Below, piece by piece: positions 1 through 11,500 of a stretch of DNA of 30,506 nucleotides. A model generated the notes under the pieces. It was not told where the DNA came from, did not search any database, and worked only from the letters and a program-made list of their open reading frames with translations. The first letter of the stretch is position 1. Every line of letters begins with the position of its first letter. A program made the translations under genes and the position numbers. The stretch spans positions 1 to 30,506 of the IMG/VR virus record IMGVR_UViG_3300017991_001621; one strand, 5' to 3'. This stretch comes from a virus.

Positions 1-348
1 AGAAAGGGCATCAGTATCATAGCAGACAACCGAATAATCACCGCCCTGGATCGTGAAGGCATCATATATCTGCTCAACGGTAGTAGCTCGGATCTCCTCT
101 CCGGCAATATCGCCGGACAGGTCTGTCCCATCGATCCCGGAACTTACTACATCCAGATCATCGGAATCGTCCCTGATATAGATGATACAGACCGTATCCC
201 ACATTGTAACGGCAAACTCCCCGTTAGGATCGGTATGTACTTCCTCTGTGTCCACCACAGTAGAAACATCGCCATCAGCTGCGATCAAGGCTATCCCGGT
301 GAAAACAATCAGAAGCCAGGCAAAGACGAGTATTTGTAGTCGCCTCAT
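1..348 (-). CDS. Secreted hypothetical protein, 3' end beyond window
   Basis: The reading frame is open from an ATG at 348 to the left edge, giving 116 residues of an incomplete protein. The start is supported by AAAGGAGG nine bases upstream, which overlaps the end of the preceding fibre gene. The N-terminus is Met-Arg-Arg, then a hydrophobic stretch (about residues 6-22), then Ala-Ala-Asp, which reads as a Sec signal peptide with cleavage near residue 24. The mature part is acidic, rich in Asp, Val, Thr and Ile, and probably beta-structured. It follows two other signal-peptide proteins without a gap, so the three probably form one transcriptional and functional unit. I do not recognise the family. 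A virion-associated or host-envelope role is inference only. Confidence 0.75.
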   Translation of the reverse strand, partial: MRRLQILVFAWLLIVFTGIALIAADGDVSTVVDTEEVHTDPNGEFAVTMWDTVCIIYIRDDSDDLDVVSSGIDGTDLSGDIAGEEIRATTVEQIYDAFTIQGGDYSVVCYDTDALS

Positions 349-352
349 GGCG

Positions 353-2008
353 CTATTCCTCCTTTATGAAGCTCTTGGGAGTGAAGTAGATCATATTCGG
401 CTTGACTGCATATCCGACCCAATGAGTAATGGTCTCAGATCCAGACGGCGCTGCTTGAGTCAGCTCTCCGGTGGTCTCACTCAAATATATGGGATACTCG
501 TTTCCCACGGTCCAGGACCAGCTGTCGTCCCTGATCCAGCCGTATACCAGGATCATTCCCACCTCGTTGGCATTCTTGGATTCCAGGGCCATGCCGATCA
601 CCGGCGCTTCGGTTGAATCCGTGGCGTCTGCCTGGTAGTATTCCCCATCTCCATCGTTGAACAGGAAATCACCGTAAACCACTGATTCCCCCAAGGTATC
701 AATCACTACATCACCGCAAGCCTCATGGTCTGCCAGGTATGAAGCAACTCTGGCGTCATAGATAACCCGATATTTGATAAATGCCTTATCAAATCTCAGC
801 GTGTTCGATCCCAGGTCTGCCCCATCGTCAGCGTCAGGGAGCAGGGCATTATTGACGATCATGGTGTCTGCGGTAGGCTTGTCCAGTCGCCCCAGATGAA
901 CATTCAGGGAGTCATCGACATTGTCCAGTCGCCCCAGATGGACATTCAGGGAGTCATCGACATTGTCCAGCCGCCCCAGGTGGACATTCAGGGAGTCATC
1001 GACATTGTCCAGCCGCCCCAGATGGACATTCAGGGAATCGTCGATATTATCCAGTCGCCCCAGATGGACATTCAGGGAGTCATCAACATTGTCCAACCGC
1101 CCAAGGTGGACCTGAAGGGAGTCATCGATGTTATCCAGCCGCCCCAGGTGGACCGCCAGGGAATCGTCCAGGTCGTCCACGGTTAAAAGTTCTGCGTCAC
1201 TGATCGACCCGTCACTCCCATAGGCCGTACCAGAAATCTGAACCCAGTTGGCCAACACCCCTCCAATGGCGGTCCCTGTTCCGTCTGTCAGTGTGTCCGC
1301 GGTCAGTTTAATGGGTCTCAAATTGCCAGTGGGAGTAATATAGGCCCTGACGTCAGAGCCAGGCGTGACGTTCTGTCTCCACTCATAATTGTCGTTATTA
1401 TCCCCTCCGGCGTCATGGTTCGGCCCTGCGTACCAATGGCTTTCCGACGCAGTGCTTGGATCAAAAAAAATGAACCCATCATCACCAACAATCTCTGTAA
1501 AGCTATTCACCTCCAGGGTCCCTGCGACGTCCAGCCCGTTGGCTGACAGGCTGATGTACCCAAGAGTCATGTCAAGCTTTATGATTTTACCACCGTCATC
1601 GGTCATATATATTTCGTCGTTATCAATCATGACACAGGCGGTATCAACGAGTTCATTGAGTGTGGACCGATTAAGATTGACGGTGGTGTCCACAATGGCT
1701 ATCCAGGCCGTATTGTTTCCAGACCCTTCGAACGTGGCCATGTGGGACGTTAGGGTGTCCACATCCAAAGACGTAATAAGGAGGGGATCCCCGACCATAA
1801 AAAACTGATCCCAGGACGTGCCAGTGCCCACATAGCACCCTCCTGAATAGCGCATAGTAAAGCCTGCTCTGTGGGTCCAGGGACCACTGGAAGAGTCGGC
1901 CACAAGGGGAAAATTGGGCATTCTGAGGCCGAACGGCCTTATATCCTGCTGCGCGAACAGCCCCGACACCACCAGGAGGAAAATCAGAGAAAATAGCAGT
2001 TTTTTCAT
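353..2008 (-). CDS. Tail-fibre-like protein with signal peptide and 14-residue repeats
   Basis: This encodes 551 residues from the ATG at 2008, which has GGAGG five bases upstream; an ATG four codons earlier lacks such a site and touches the upstream stop. Residues 1-20 form a classical signal peptide (Lys-Lys, a Leu/Phe/Val core, Ala-X-Ala-like end at FAQ). A beta-rich region of about 260 residues follows, then seven tandem copies of a 14-residue unit of the type DDSLNVHLGRLDNV, whose Leu/Val spacing suits a coiled-coil stalk. The C-terminal 170 residues contain NTLRFDKAFIKY and a compact Gly/Tyr/Trp-rich domain resembling phage fibre tips. The gene sits between two other signal-peptide genes. 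Stalk-plus-tip architecture supports a host-binding fibre. A signal peptide on a fibre is odd. The alternative is a secreted or surface protein. Confidence 0.7.
   Translation of the reverse strand: MKKLLFSLIFLLVVSGLFAQQDIRPFGLRMPNFPLVADSSSGPWTHRAGFTMRYSGGCYVGTGTSWDQFFMVGDPLLITSLDVDTLTSHMATFEGSGNNTAWIAIVDTTVNLNRSTLNELVDTACVMIDNDEIYMTDDGGKIIKLDMTLGYISLSANGLDVAGTLEVNSFTEIVGDDGFIFFDPSTASESHWYAGPNHDAGGDNNDNYEWRQNVTPGSDVRAYITPTGNLRPIKLTADTLTDGTGTAIGGVLANWVQISGTAYGSDGSISDAELLTVDDLDDSLAVHLGRLDNIDDSLQVHLGRLDNVDDSLNVHLGRLDNIDDSLNVHLGRLDNVDDSLNVHLGRLDNVDDSLNVHLGRLDNVDDSLNVHLGRLDKPTADTMIVNNALLPDADDGADLGSNTLRFDKAFIKYRVIYDARVASYLADHEACGDVVIDTLGESVVYGDFLFNDGDGEYYQADATDSTEAPVIGMALESKNANEVGMILVYGWIRDDSWSWTVGNEYPIYLSETTGELTQAAPSGSETITHWVGYAVKPNMIYFTPKSFIKEE
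875..1168 (-). repeat. Seven tandem 42-bp repeats inside the fibre gene
   Basis: Seven in-frame 42-bp units encode seven 14-residue repeats. The inner units are nearly identical at the DNA level. The first unit (AV instead of NV), the second (QV) and the last (ending LDKP) differ. The mix of identical core and diverged edges suggests expansion by recombination or slippage. There are no unique spacers, so this is not CRISPR. Confidence 0.95.
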
Positions 2009-2019
2009 AATGCCCTCCA

Positions 2020-2562
2020 TTAAAAAATGACGTGACCGATTCCCCGGAGCCTGAACTTATTGTCTCCGGTCTGGATCCGGTGGCCAGTCAGTGCGATTAT
2101 TTCCATGTAATAGTACCTGTACCCGGGATAGGTAAAGTCGTTGGCCATGGACCAGTAGTACCCGTCAGCGGTGATATTGGTCGCTGTCGTGCCGTCCTTT
2201 CTCCAGCTCAGATTTCCGATATAGTCAAAAGTCGAAGTGTCGGTGGAGTGTCCAGCGTAAAATTTTGCATACAATTTAATGCTGTCCGTGGCTGCCGTGT
2301 CCAATGCCTGTCCTTCAAAGAACTGATAGGGCCAGAGCCGATACACGCACGTTGCCAACGTGTCACCAGCATTAATATCCAGAAACCATGTGCTGTCTGA
2401 GTAGGCCGTATGCCCATATAAAAAATGATACCAGTCGTCCTTTGGCCAGCCCTTTTCGTAGGCATCTCGGTCCTGTTTGATGTTTGACTGCCCCAACGCA
2501 CCGGCCATGGTGGCCAGCATAAAGACCGCCATAACGAACAGGGTTTTGATGTGGTTTCGCAT
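2020..2562 (-). CDS. Secreted hypothetical virion-region protein
   Basis: This 180-residue protein starts at an ATG with AGGAGG five bases upstream. Residues 1-24 form a signal peptide: basic MRNHIK, a hydrophobic core, and a small-residue end around AGALGQS. The mature part is rich in Trp, Tyr and Asp, has no clear repeats, and looks like a compact beta domain. It is the first gene after the giant ejection protein and ends twelve bases before the fibre start, so it is probably co-expressed with the fibre. I do not recognise the family. It could be a fibre-associated or periplasm-targeted protein. The signal peptide is what the sequence shows; the role is unknown. Confidence 0.75.
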   Translation of the reverse strand: MRNHIKTLFVMAVFMLATMAGALGQSNIKQDRDAYEKGWPKDDWYHFLYGHTAYSDSTWFLDINAGDTLATCVYRLWPYQFFEGQALDTAATDSIKLYAKFYAGHSTDTSTFDYIGNLSWRKDGTTATNITADGYYWSMANDFTYPGYRYYYMEIIALTGHRIQTGDNKFRLRGIGHVIF

Positions 2563-2581
2563 TCCTTCCTCCTGTGAATTG

Positions 2582-2594
2582 TCTGTGTGTCTTA
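2582..2594 (-). promoter_or_regulatory. Copy 1 of a repeated leader motif
   Basis: On the minus strand the bases read TAAGACACACAGA, directly after the stop codon of the giant gene and about 20 nt before the RBS of the secreted protein. Near-identical copies lie in two other leaders, at 14639-14651 and 23757-23768. The function is unknown. Confidence 0.35.
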
Positions 2595-2595
2595 C

Positions 2596-5500
2596 TTAAA
2601 AGACATACGATTCCCGGCGCTTCTCCGTACTGCTCCGCCTGGCCGGCACGTCGGGCTTCTTACTTTCCATGTGATCAACTGCTTTTTCTATCAGCTCCAT
2701 AACCTTTTTGTCCTTCCTCTCGTCCGGGTAGTTCGATCTTCTGCGGACCGCTACAATCTTCTTATAGGTATTCTCAAGCAGATTATGGTAGGGATGCCTG
2801 TTCTCTGAATGCTGCCGTTTCATGGCGTCTGAATAGGCAGAGAAAAACCGGGCCGTCAGCCGGTTGTTCATGGTCGAAGGCCGGGCGAACAGATCTCCAA
2901 TAATGGGGATGTCCCAGAGTCCTGCAGGACGATCCTTGACGTTCTTTCCCATAAGATTTTTGATAATCAGTCGATCTGCAGCCCCAATTGTCCTCCGGTA
3001 GAAACCTCCGGTGGTCTGGTTCACAAAGTATTCAAATTGAGCAGGAGAGATGCCCGTACTTCTCAGTGGTTTAAACGCCATGATTGACTTTGATAGTTCA
3101 GTGGTCCATTCATTCGCGATGGTCCAGGCTTCCTGGGTTTGTCGGGCATACTTCGGTTCGATGGGGCGACCACTCCAGGATCGATTTGCCTTGATCTCCA
3201 TGATAGTCGAAACAAACGGCCAGCTGGTGGGGAGGGGAAGCAGCTCAGAAAAGTGTTGATCCCAGAGAAACCGCAGATATTCCTCGTCTGCCTGCCGGTC
3301 TCCGATCCCCTCGAGCAGAGCAGCATGTAGACCTCCATGGAAAACAGCGCCCAAGAGGAACGGTGTCACGACCTTTAGATGGTCGCCATTGACCCAGAAA
3401 TGGAAATAATTGGCTCTTTCCCAGTCGTTTAGCTTCTCCCATTCCTCGTCATCTCGGAGAAAATAAGAGAGAAGGGATAGTCCGGTAATCCACCCCAGGG
3501 CCTTGGCCATACGCTTTCCGGCGTTCTTCCTGGAGGATTCCGCCTGGTACTTGCCATGATATCCTGTTATTTCCTTTCCGAAGAAGCCACGAATAAACTT
3601 GCTGAACCCCTGCACATTCGCATTATAGAAGGGAATGATCTGGTTCAGCTGCCTTCCCCAGTATCCGGCCCGGGCAAAGTCTGTCGTAATATCCTGACTG
3701 GCCCTCGCTGCCCGGATAAACGCCTCCTCGGGATCTCCGGTCTGATTCATGACCTTTTCATAGACAGCCTTGAATTCCGGGATTCTGTTGGTGTTCTCAA
3801 AGGCAGAGAATAACAGGCGCAACCCTTCAATGGGATGCTGCAGCCCGAACTGGATGGTTTTACCTTTAATATTGGATTCTGCCAGCCTTGCCATTTTTTC
3901 CAGCTTTGTCCGGTCAAAACCGGCCATGGTGGACACGACGCCTCCGGCCTTCATATACAGATCTGCATACTCGGGATCCACTCCCAGTTTTTTTAGGGCT
4001 ACAGGTAGAATGTCTTTGTCCTTATAGATCTCAGCCAGAAGTCCTTGAATACTACGGAACGGATGTGCTTTCCCGGATTCACTCATGACCGTTGCTTCTA
4101 TGGCATCCCGGATTACATTTCGAAGAAGGATGAAATTCGGGTTCAGACCAGTGGCGCCCAGGCGGATCCCCCTACAGAACGGAGCCATTACCTTGGCAAT
4201 TCCGACCAGGGGAGCAGCTTCAATAGATTGAATGAAGTTGAACAGATCCGGGTGCAGCTCGTAGAATGCTCGTTTCCCATTCCTCCAGACAGACACGATG
4301 GGACGACCTTTCTTGACGTGGACGCCATTATGCCAGAACTCAACCAGGGTATCGCCCTCGATCTCAAGCATCTGATTCTTATTAGAAATGTCTGCACCCA
4401 TCTTTGTAAGGAGGCCCACGATCTCTTTCACGCTATGTTTGGTCACCTCGGGAGGTGGATCTGTTTCACGGATCAGCGGAGCCATGCCCTGTAGGTGAGC
4501 AAAAGAGGCGAACGCATTCATGACCCTGGCCTTGGTAGCCCAAAGAACAACCCGTTCCGTGTGTTTGATCCATGCATCCATGTAATACTGCCATGGATAA
4601 TCGGATCCTTTCGCTCTCATATACGGTTTATTCTGATTGGCCATGCCTTTCTTTCCGTGTCGGCTCTCCCAAACTACATCGTGGGCGATTTCCCGGAGGA
4701 AAGGTACGTAGTGGGGATGACGCCAGCGGAAATATTTCAGAGTGGCATTAGAGACTCCACCTTCATGGTACACCAGCTGCATGAGCTGGTCGAAATAGTT
4801 GTTGATCTCGTCTCCCCAACGTTCAAAATGAGAATTCCCTAACCGTTCCACCACGGCCTTGGCCTGAGCCAGCGAAATACCCGGATTCTTCGGTTTGAGC
4901 ATTTGAACCTTACGCCTCGCCTCCTTGAAAATCTTAATTCTTTCTTGCTCGTCGAGAAAGCCAAGGTCCGTGTCACCGTTGACAATATCCACATTCTCGT
5001 CCAGCTCGGGGTGGTGGATCCAGTCGATCGCATGTCTGGCATACAGATAGGTGATCAGGTCCTGAATTTGATACCCCTCCTGGTCGCATTCCCGCAGCGT
5101 CTGAACCGCTCCTTTGGACAGATCCATGCCCATGCCGGTGCGAATGTCATACACACCATGGTTCAGCATCTGTTCGGCCATAGCGCCAGCCTTCATGTTA
5201 TAGGCTCTGAATACGGTTATAGGATTCAGCCTGGCCGGGAGAGAATGATATCTGTCTCCCAGGGTGGATTTCAACAGGTATTGAATCTCCGCTGCAGAAT
5301 CAGAGAATTTCGACTTAAACTTGGACCATGCTGAACCGACCTTCTTTTTCCGTACCTCTGAAGGCGCCTGCTTGAACTGCCTTACTTTCTCTTTGGTCCT
5401 GGCAGCATTCGTTCTCGGCCGGTGGAAACCCAATTGGGACTTGGTGAACTCAACCGCGTCTTGAGCCACGAAACTGCCAACCATCTGCTTGGCCTTCCAG

Positions 5501-8500
5501 AATCGTCCACTCTTGTCGTATTCAGGGAGAACAGACGTTTCGAAATACCTTGTAAACATGGGAGCAAAGGCCTCGGCTCCTGAATCCGAAATCCAGAGCC
5601 TGACGAACTCCGCAAATCCTTCTCCTGTCCGGCGCTTGTTCTGGTCGTAATCCAGGTCCCGCAGTTCGTTCATCATGTCCGGGGTGGCTCCCTTTTCCAG
5701 CCACCGGAGTTCATTATCTCTGTAATCTCCGAATATTTGATTTTGGAACCAGTGAGCTGTTTCGTGAAAGTCAGCGACAGGACTGGCAAAATTCCGCCCT
5801 TTTATCATGTTGCGGTCGCTGTTGATTTCACCCATTTTGTCCCGCCTCCACCGGTCCTGCATCTTAGCCCTAAAGGTGATTTCAGGAAAGAGGGCGCGAA
5901 ATCCACCAGCCAGGTCATTGCTGCTCATTCCCTTAGCACCAGTTCTGTCCTGGTGATAGTCGATCAGCTCCGAAGATCGATACATATCCTGCCGCGGCTT
6001 TTTTGTTTCCATGTCACTATGCCGCAGATCTGAAGCCCCTTTCGGTCTCGGCTGTCCCTGTCCCAGGTCGGATGCGGGGATCCGTAGCATCGATGTAGAA
6101 CCAAAGGAGGGAGAGGACTGGTTCGCAACCGCCCACCGATCAGTGAGTTTTTTAATGATGTCCAGAGCCTTTTCTTCCACTCCGGGGATATAGAACATAT
6201 CCTTGAACTGCACTCGTTCATATAGAATGCCCAGTTTGCGGAGGGTATCGCGCATAGGAGTTTTTGTCCCGATTAGCTCGATGATGTCGCCACCCTGCCA
6301 GTATCTCCGCATCAGCTGAATACCATTTTCCAGCTCCACCGGCTTCCTGGAATTCATAACCGCATTATAGACCTGTTCCGGCGTCTCCAACTTCCGGTTT
6401 ACTCCAATAGCTGAGAGAACCGCGTCTACGGCCTTGTTTGGGATCCGAACACCAACAAATCGCTGCCCATCTACGGTCGTGGCCCGGACGATCTTTAGAG
6501 GCGCACCGTGTACATTACTCTTCATCCGGTTCCACAAGGGGAGGATCATGCCTGCAATCAAATGAACCTCCTCTGTTCGAATGGCTGGATACTCTTTGAC
6601 GTGTTTCTCCCACCAGGCCTTAAAATCCTTGTTTTCCTTCTTAACGGGTTTGAACTTAGCCTGCAGGTCTGCATGGCTTGTGATCTCGCGGGCCCCCGTG
6701 TATCGATATTCATAGAACCGGCGCTGGATCCGGCCCGTCTCCGGATCCGTCTTTGTGGCTGCCTCCTTGGTGATGACATAATGGCCAGAGTGTGTATTTT
6801 TGTGTACATCGAAACCGGCCTGCAGCATCTTTTCTGCATCTTCCCACTTCAATGGAGTGGTCTGAACGTCCCGCTCCATTTCTATGTGTTCGGTTGTGGC
6901 GCCCACGGCTTTGTCTTTACGGATCTCCGTGCGGTTGATCAGCCGAATTTGCTTCGAAACCAGATCCTCTACGCCATCATCAAACACGCCCTTCTCTTTG
7001 GCATCCTCCACCAGGGCAGAAAAAATCTCATGATAATGTTCATGAAGCGCATTTTGCTCGTCTGCATCCAAAACAAGTATTCGGTTTAAAAACTTATTTA
7101 TATTTGTTTTATCTCCTTCATTTATTTTGTATGATCCATATTCATCCATGTAAACAACATTCATATTGAGAAGGGTCTGGATCGGATTATCAATACCGGG
7201 AACCTCCTGGCCGTTCAACAGGCTTGTGTATAGGGCAGCCACGGCCAGAGAACCATAATCGGAACTGTAATCATATTTATCCAGAACGTCACCGCTACCT
7301 GCGGATCCACGCTGGCCTCGGGTCAGTGCGCCCAGAGATCCCAGGCGCTTGGCGATTGTAGAACTAAACCGGGATTCTCCGCCCAGGTCCATAGTCAGAA
7401 TTATATATTCCGGGGGTTGAGCTTGATTGCTTCGGTGACCACGGCCAAACTGTTGCATCTGCTGATCTGCGGACCAGGACAGTTCCATGGTGATAAACAC
7501 ACGCTTCTGCTGGTTTTTCGCCCTCCTGCTGGCATGGAGAGAAATACCCTGGCTGGCAGCTGCAGAAACGATGGCAATTCGTTTCTTCCCACTCTGAAAG
7601 TTTTCCTCCTCCCATTTCGATGCACTCTGGCTACCGGCAGGTCCACGCCGTACCCATTCCTTCTTTCCTGTGTTTTTGTTTACCCGAAGGACCTTCTTCC
7701 TACCTGTAAGCTCAGCCACACGCCAAGTTTCATCCCCTGTCTTGTCGGCTTTGTCGTCAAAATACTTGATAATCTGATCCATGGGGTTGTCTGGAAGATT
7801 GAGGTCTGACAATGAATCCATAAGTCTTTGTCTCAGCTGTAAAGCCAACTTACTCTGTACGGGCTTCCCGTCTGGCCCTATCACTGGTTTGTGGACCACG
7901 TTGCCATTTGAGTCTTGTTCCTCTTGGAACAGGTTTACAGGAAAACAGTTTTCCAAATAATTGCCGATCATCTGTCTGGGAGTCAGGTCCAGGGCTTCAA
8001 GATCTTCCCCCTGCTCCAGGCGCTCCTGTACGGCTCTTTTCAGGGCTGCTTCACCAGTCCCGAACAAACCAATAATAACAGAATTCTCCTTCTTTAGCTG
8101 GGCTTCTGTCTGTTTAATGATAGTTGGAACCTTAAATGCCATAATCATCTGCCGGGCAAATCGCTGGTGGTTTCCCCATAACATTCGTATGGCCAAGGAT
8201 CGCTGCTTTTTCCCTGCATTTGTGGCCTCGATAGCTGCACCAATATTATTTACAATGGTTCTCCAAATCTCTGCTGAACTATTCCAAACCTCTCTCTGTT
8301 TGGGGGTCATTTTACCTTTAACTTCAGTATATTTAACACCTTCGTAGCTCAATGACCGGGCCAGATATTTGCCTTGGGCCTTAAGATCCCGGGCCACCAT
8401 TTCCATGGCGCCCATACCTCCGGTGTTCACTTCACTGATAAAGTCCTCAAATGAATCGAACTGAGTGCCTTCTCCCCAGAGTCCCAGGCGAACCATATAG

Positions 8501-11500
8501 CCCATATTGGCCAACTCTGTGGCGCCAGTAGCAGAAGCATAGAGGACACGGGCCTTGGGGAGCAGGTTCTCCTGCAGATCAACCACCGTAAGACCGGTCT
8601 GGGTAGGCTTCTTCAATCCCTTGCCAGTGAACGCATTCTTGGCCTTGTGGCCTTCGTCGAAAACAATAACACCATCCGGCCCGAGCCATTCCACCAGCTG
8701 ATCCAATCGATTCTTCTTGATGAGAGTGGCGTAAGTACAGAAAATACAACCGTCACCCATTTGTACCGGGCCCTTGGAAGGCGCGACTTTTTTATCATTC
8801 AGGACGCCCAGGGGAATGATATGGTCAATTCCCAAACCTTCCTTTTCTCCAAAGTCTCTCGCTGCGTCATCGGCCAGGTCCTTACTGTATGACAGCCATA
8901 CGGCACGACGACGACCATGATTCCAGTTATCAAGGATTGTGGCTGCAATCTGAATCCCTTTACCTACACCGGTCCCATCACCCAGGGAAAAGCCCATACG
9001 GTGCCCGCTTGGAAGCATAATATCGTGACATTGGCCAGCCAGAGACACGGCTTCTAACTGCAGGGCAGAAATAATGGGATTTTTCATCCCTTTCAGGTCG
9101 GGTTTGTATTTGATGTCCGGGGTTTCAATGGCAGCCATGGAAGAAGATTCCACGATCTTGCCAGGGTGGGCTTTACCGCCTTTTAACTTGGAAGGAACAT
9201 AATCGACGAATTTACCAGCGGATTCCTCTTGTCGCTTCTGCCTGCGCTCGTAATCCGTCTCAAACTGTACATTTACTCCAGGCCCGCCAGGGCTGCCAGT
9301 AGGTTCTGGGCCAGGCGCAGCTGGTTCTGCTTCTGGTTCTTCAACAGATTCGGATCGTTCAGCGGACTCTGATCCACGTTCTGTGCCAACTGCAGGACTT
9401 GGCGCTTCAGGGACGGATCGTTCTCCAGGTTCTCGATCCACCTGTCCACCACGTCCAGGGGAGGTAGTTGAAGTTCCTCCGCCTCCGCTTCCAGCTGTGC
9501 CGGATCCTCCTCCGCGACCGCCTGATACGCGCTCTTTAGGAGATGCCACAGGTTCTGTTCCAGCCTTGTCAGTGTCACTTTCTTCTGTGGCTGCTGTTGC
9601 AGGCTGGGCTGCAGCGGAGATGGCGGCTCTTGTTGGGATGTTTTCGATACTTTCAAGGACTTCCTCCAGACTCTGGTGTTCAGCGACATAGGTTTCGTCA
9701 GATATTGCCTCTGAGAATCTTGAACGCTGAACTTTGTCGATTACCAGATAAATTGTACCAAAATTCGTGCCATATTTACGATACGCCTCTTTGGGATTTT
9801 TTATCATCGCCTGGACGGTGTACTCTTTCCCCAGGTTGTTATACCAATCTTGTGCGATCTGTCTGTCTGGCCATGCGGATTCACCCAGAATGGCCACCAA
9901 ACGGCCCCCGGGAGCCAGTCGGCGCAATGCTTGGTCTATATGGCGGAATCCATACTTGGCGCTGTTTTTGCTCTTGCTGAGACGACCACCAGTAGAGGAG
10001 AAGGGAGGATTCATAATAATGGCCGTTGGCCGAACATCATCCGGAAGGACATCGTCAAGAATTTCTGCGTCGAATCCTGCGTTCTTTTGGTAAAGCGGTT
10101 TCAAGTTTAGTCTGTCCAGAACGGCTGTACGTGATTCGTCAATCTCGTTGGTTATGACATCGGCAAACGGCTGAACGGTTACGGCCAGATTCCCAGTACC
10201 AGCTGAAGGTTCCAGGATAATATCGTCTTTTTGTACGTCCAGCATAAGACCGGCTGCATAGGCCATGGCCGGGGGAGTGCTAAACTGTTGAAAATCATCC
10301 TTTTCGGCTGTCCGGTGTGTTTGAGTTGGAATGCGTTTTTGTAGATCTATCAGTTTGTCAAGAAGTTCTTTTCTTTTCTCTGGGCTTATTTTCTTCCGAA
10401 TCCGGTAGAAAGTATTGTCCACTTCTTCAACACTGGGTTCATGTTCGGTTATCAGCTCCCGGACATACTTATTTACCCCTTCTTCCAGGGCATTATACAT
10501 ATCCTGGCTCTGGAAGATGCCGTCAGCTCTCTTTCCTCCGAATGCTCTCTCGGCCATTCTGTTGAGAGCTGGATTGTCTTTAATGACGCCTCCGGCCTTC
10601 ATCAGTTTATAAACTTCGTCAGCAAGGATGCCTTGAGGGTTATTGTATTTGTCTATCAGAGCTTCACCCTCTCCCTTCTTCGGGATCACAGATCCACGAT
10701 CCTTTGTCAAGTCGGAAGGTTTGAACCCTTCTTCTGGCTCTTGGCTTTCTCCCTTCTCAACATTCTTGACAATGTTGTTTATTTTCCCCTGGGAACCCCA
10801 ATCTATATTGTCCCAATACTCTACTGCGAGTTTCATTGCTTCATTGGACGTTTTTGCTTCCCCAACAACTGTTTCTTTGTCGCCTTCTTGGTGGATAACC
10901 TTAACGACTTGGTCTTTCGTTCCGGCATTAAACTTGGATATATAAACCGCATTATCAACTATCTTAGGATCAAAATCATCCAGCCACGCATAGGGAGTCT
11001 GAGGTAAAGCCTGGGGGTCGAACGTAAAACGATGCTTATAATTCGTCTCTACCGGCGCCTCGGCTTTCACTTCCGGGATCTGTGGACTTTCTTCCTGTTT
11101 CGGCTGCTCGGGACGCTGCTTCTGTTTTTCTGTCTCCTGGGCATGCTGTTTGGCCTCAGATAATGAAGACAGCCAGTCCTGCATGGCTGTTTCTTCTTTT
11201 TTCTGGCCTGTCTGCTGGAATGCTCCGGCCAATCGCTGCATTACAGAGGTGTATTCTTGTTCACCATATAAGATTTCGCCTAATGCCTCTGCTCCCTTAA
11301 AAAACTCTCCCCTGCCTACATTTCGATGATGTCTATACATCTGCTGTCTGGCACTGGGAATCATCTCGTTAATCTTGCGCTGCTCTCTTGTCCCTTTCTT
11401 TTCCAGGTCTGCAAGAATACTATAAAGCCTATCTTTAGCCTTTGGATCTCCGCGCCATCTATTGTGAAGCTGTTGGAGTTCATTGATGGGATTCTGCTCC

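Noticed and set aside
182-616. Plus-strand 144-codon frame at the left end
   Set aside because: It lies opposite two supported minus-strand genes, including the fibre end with its RBS.
875-1168. Possible CRISPR array
   Set aside because: Units are contiguous, in frame and without unique spacers.
896-1186. Plus-strand frame of tandem MDIQGVIDIVQ-like units
   Set aside because: It is the reverse of the fibre repeat; every unit follows from the 42-bp DNA period, and there is no ribosome site.
9383-9691. Plus-strand Pro-rich frame opposite the linker
   Set aside because: Reverse-complement reading of Gly/Pro/Ser codons; Pro-rich low complexity and no ribosome site.
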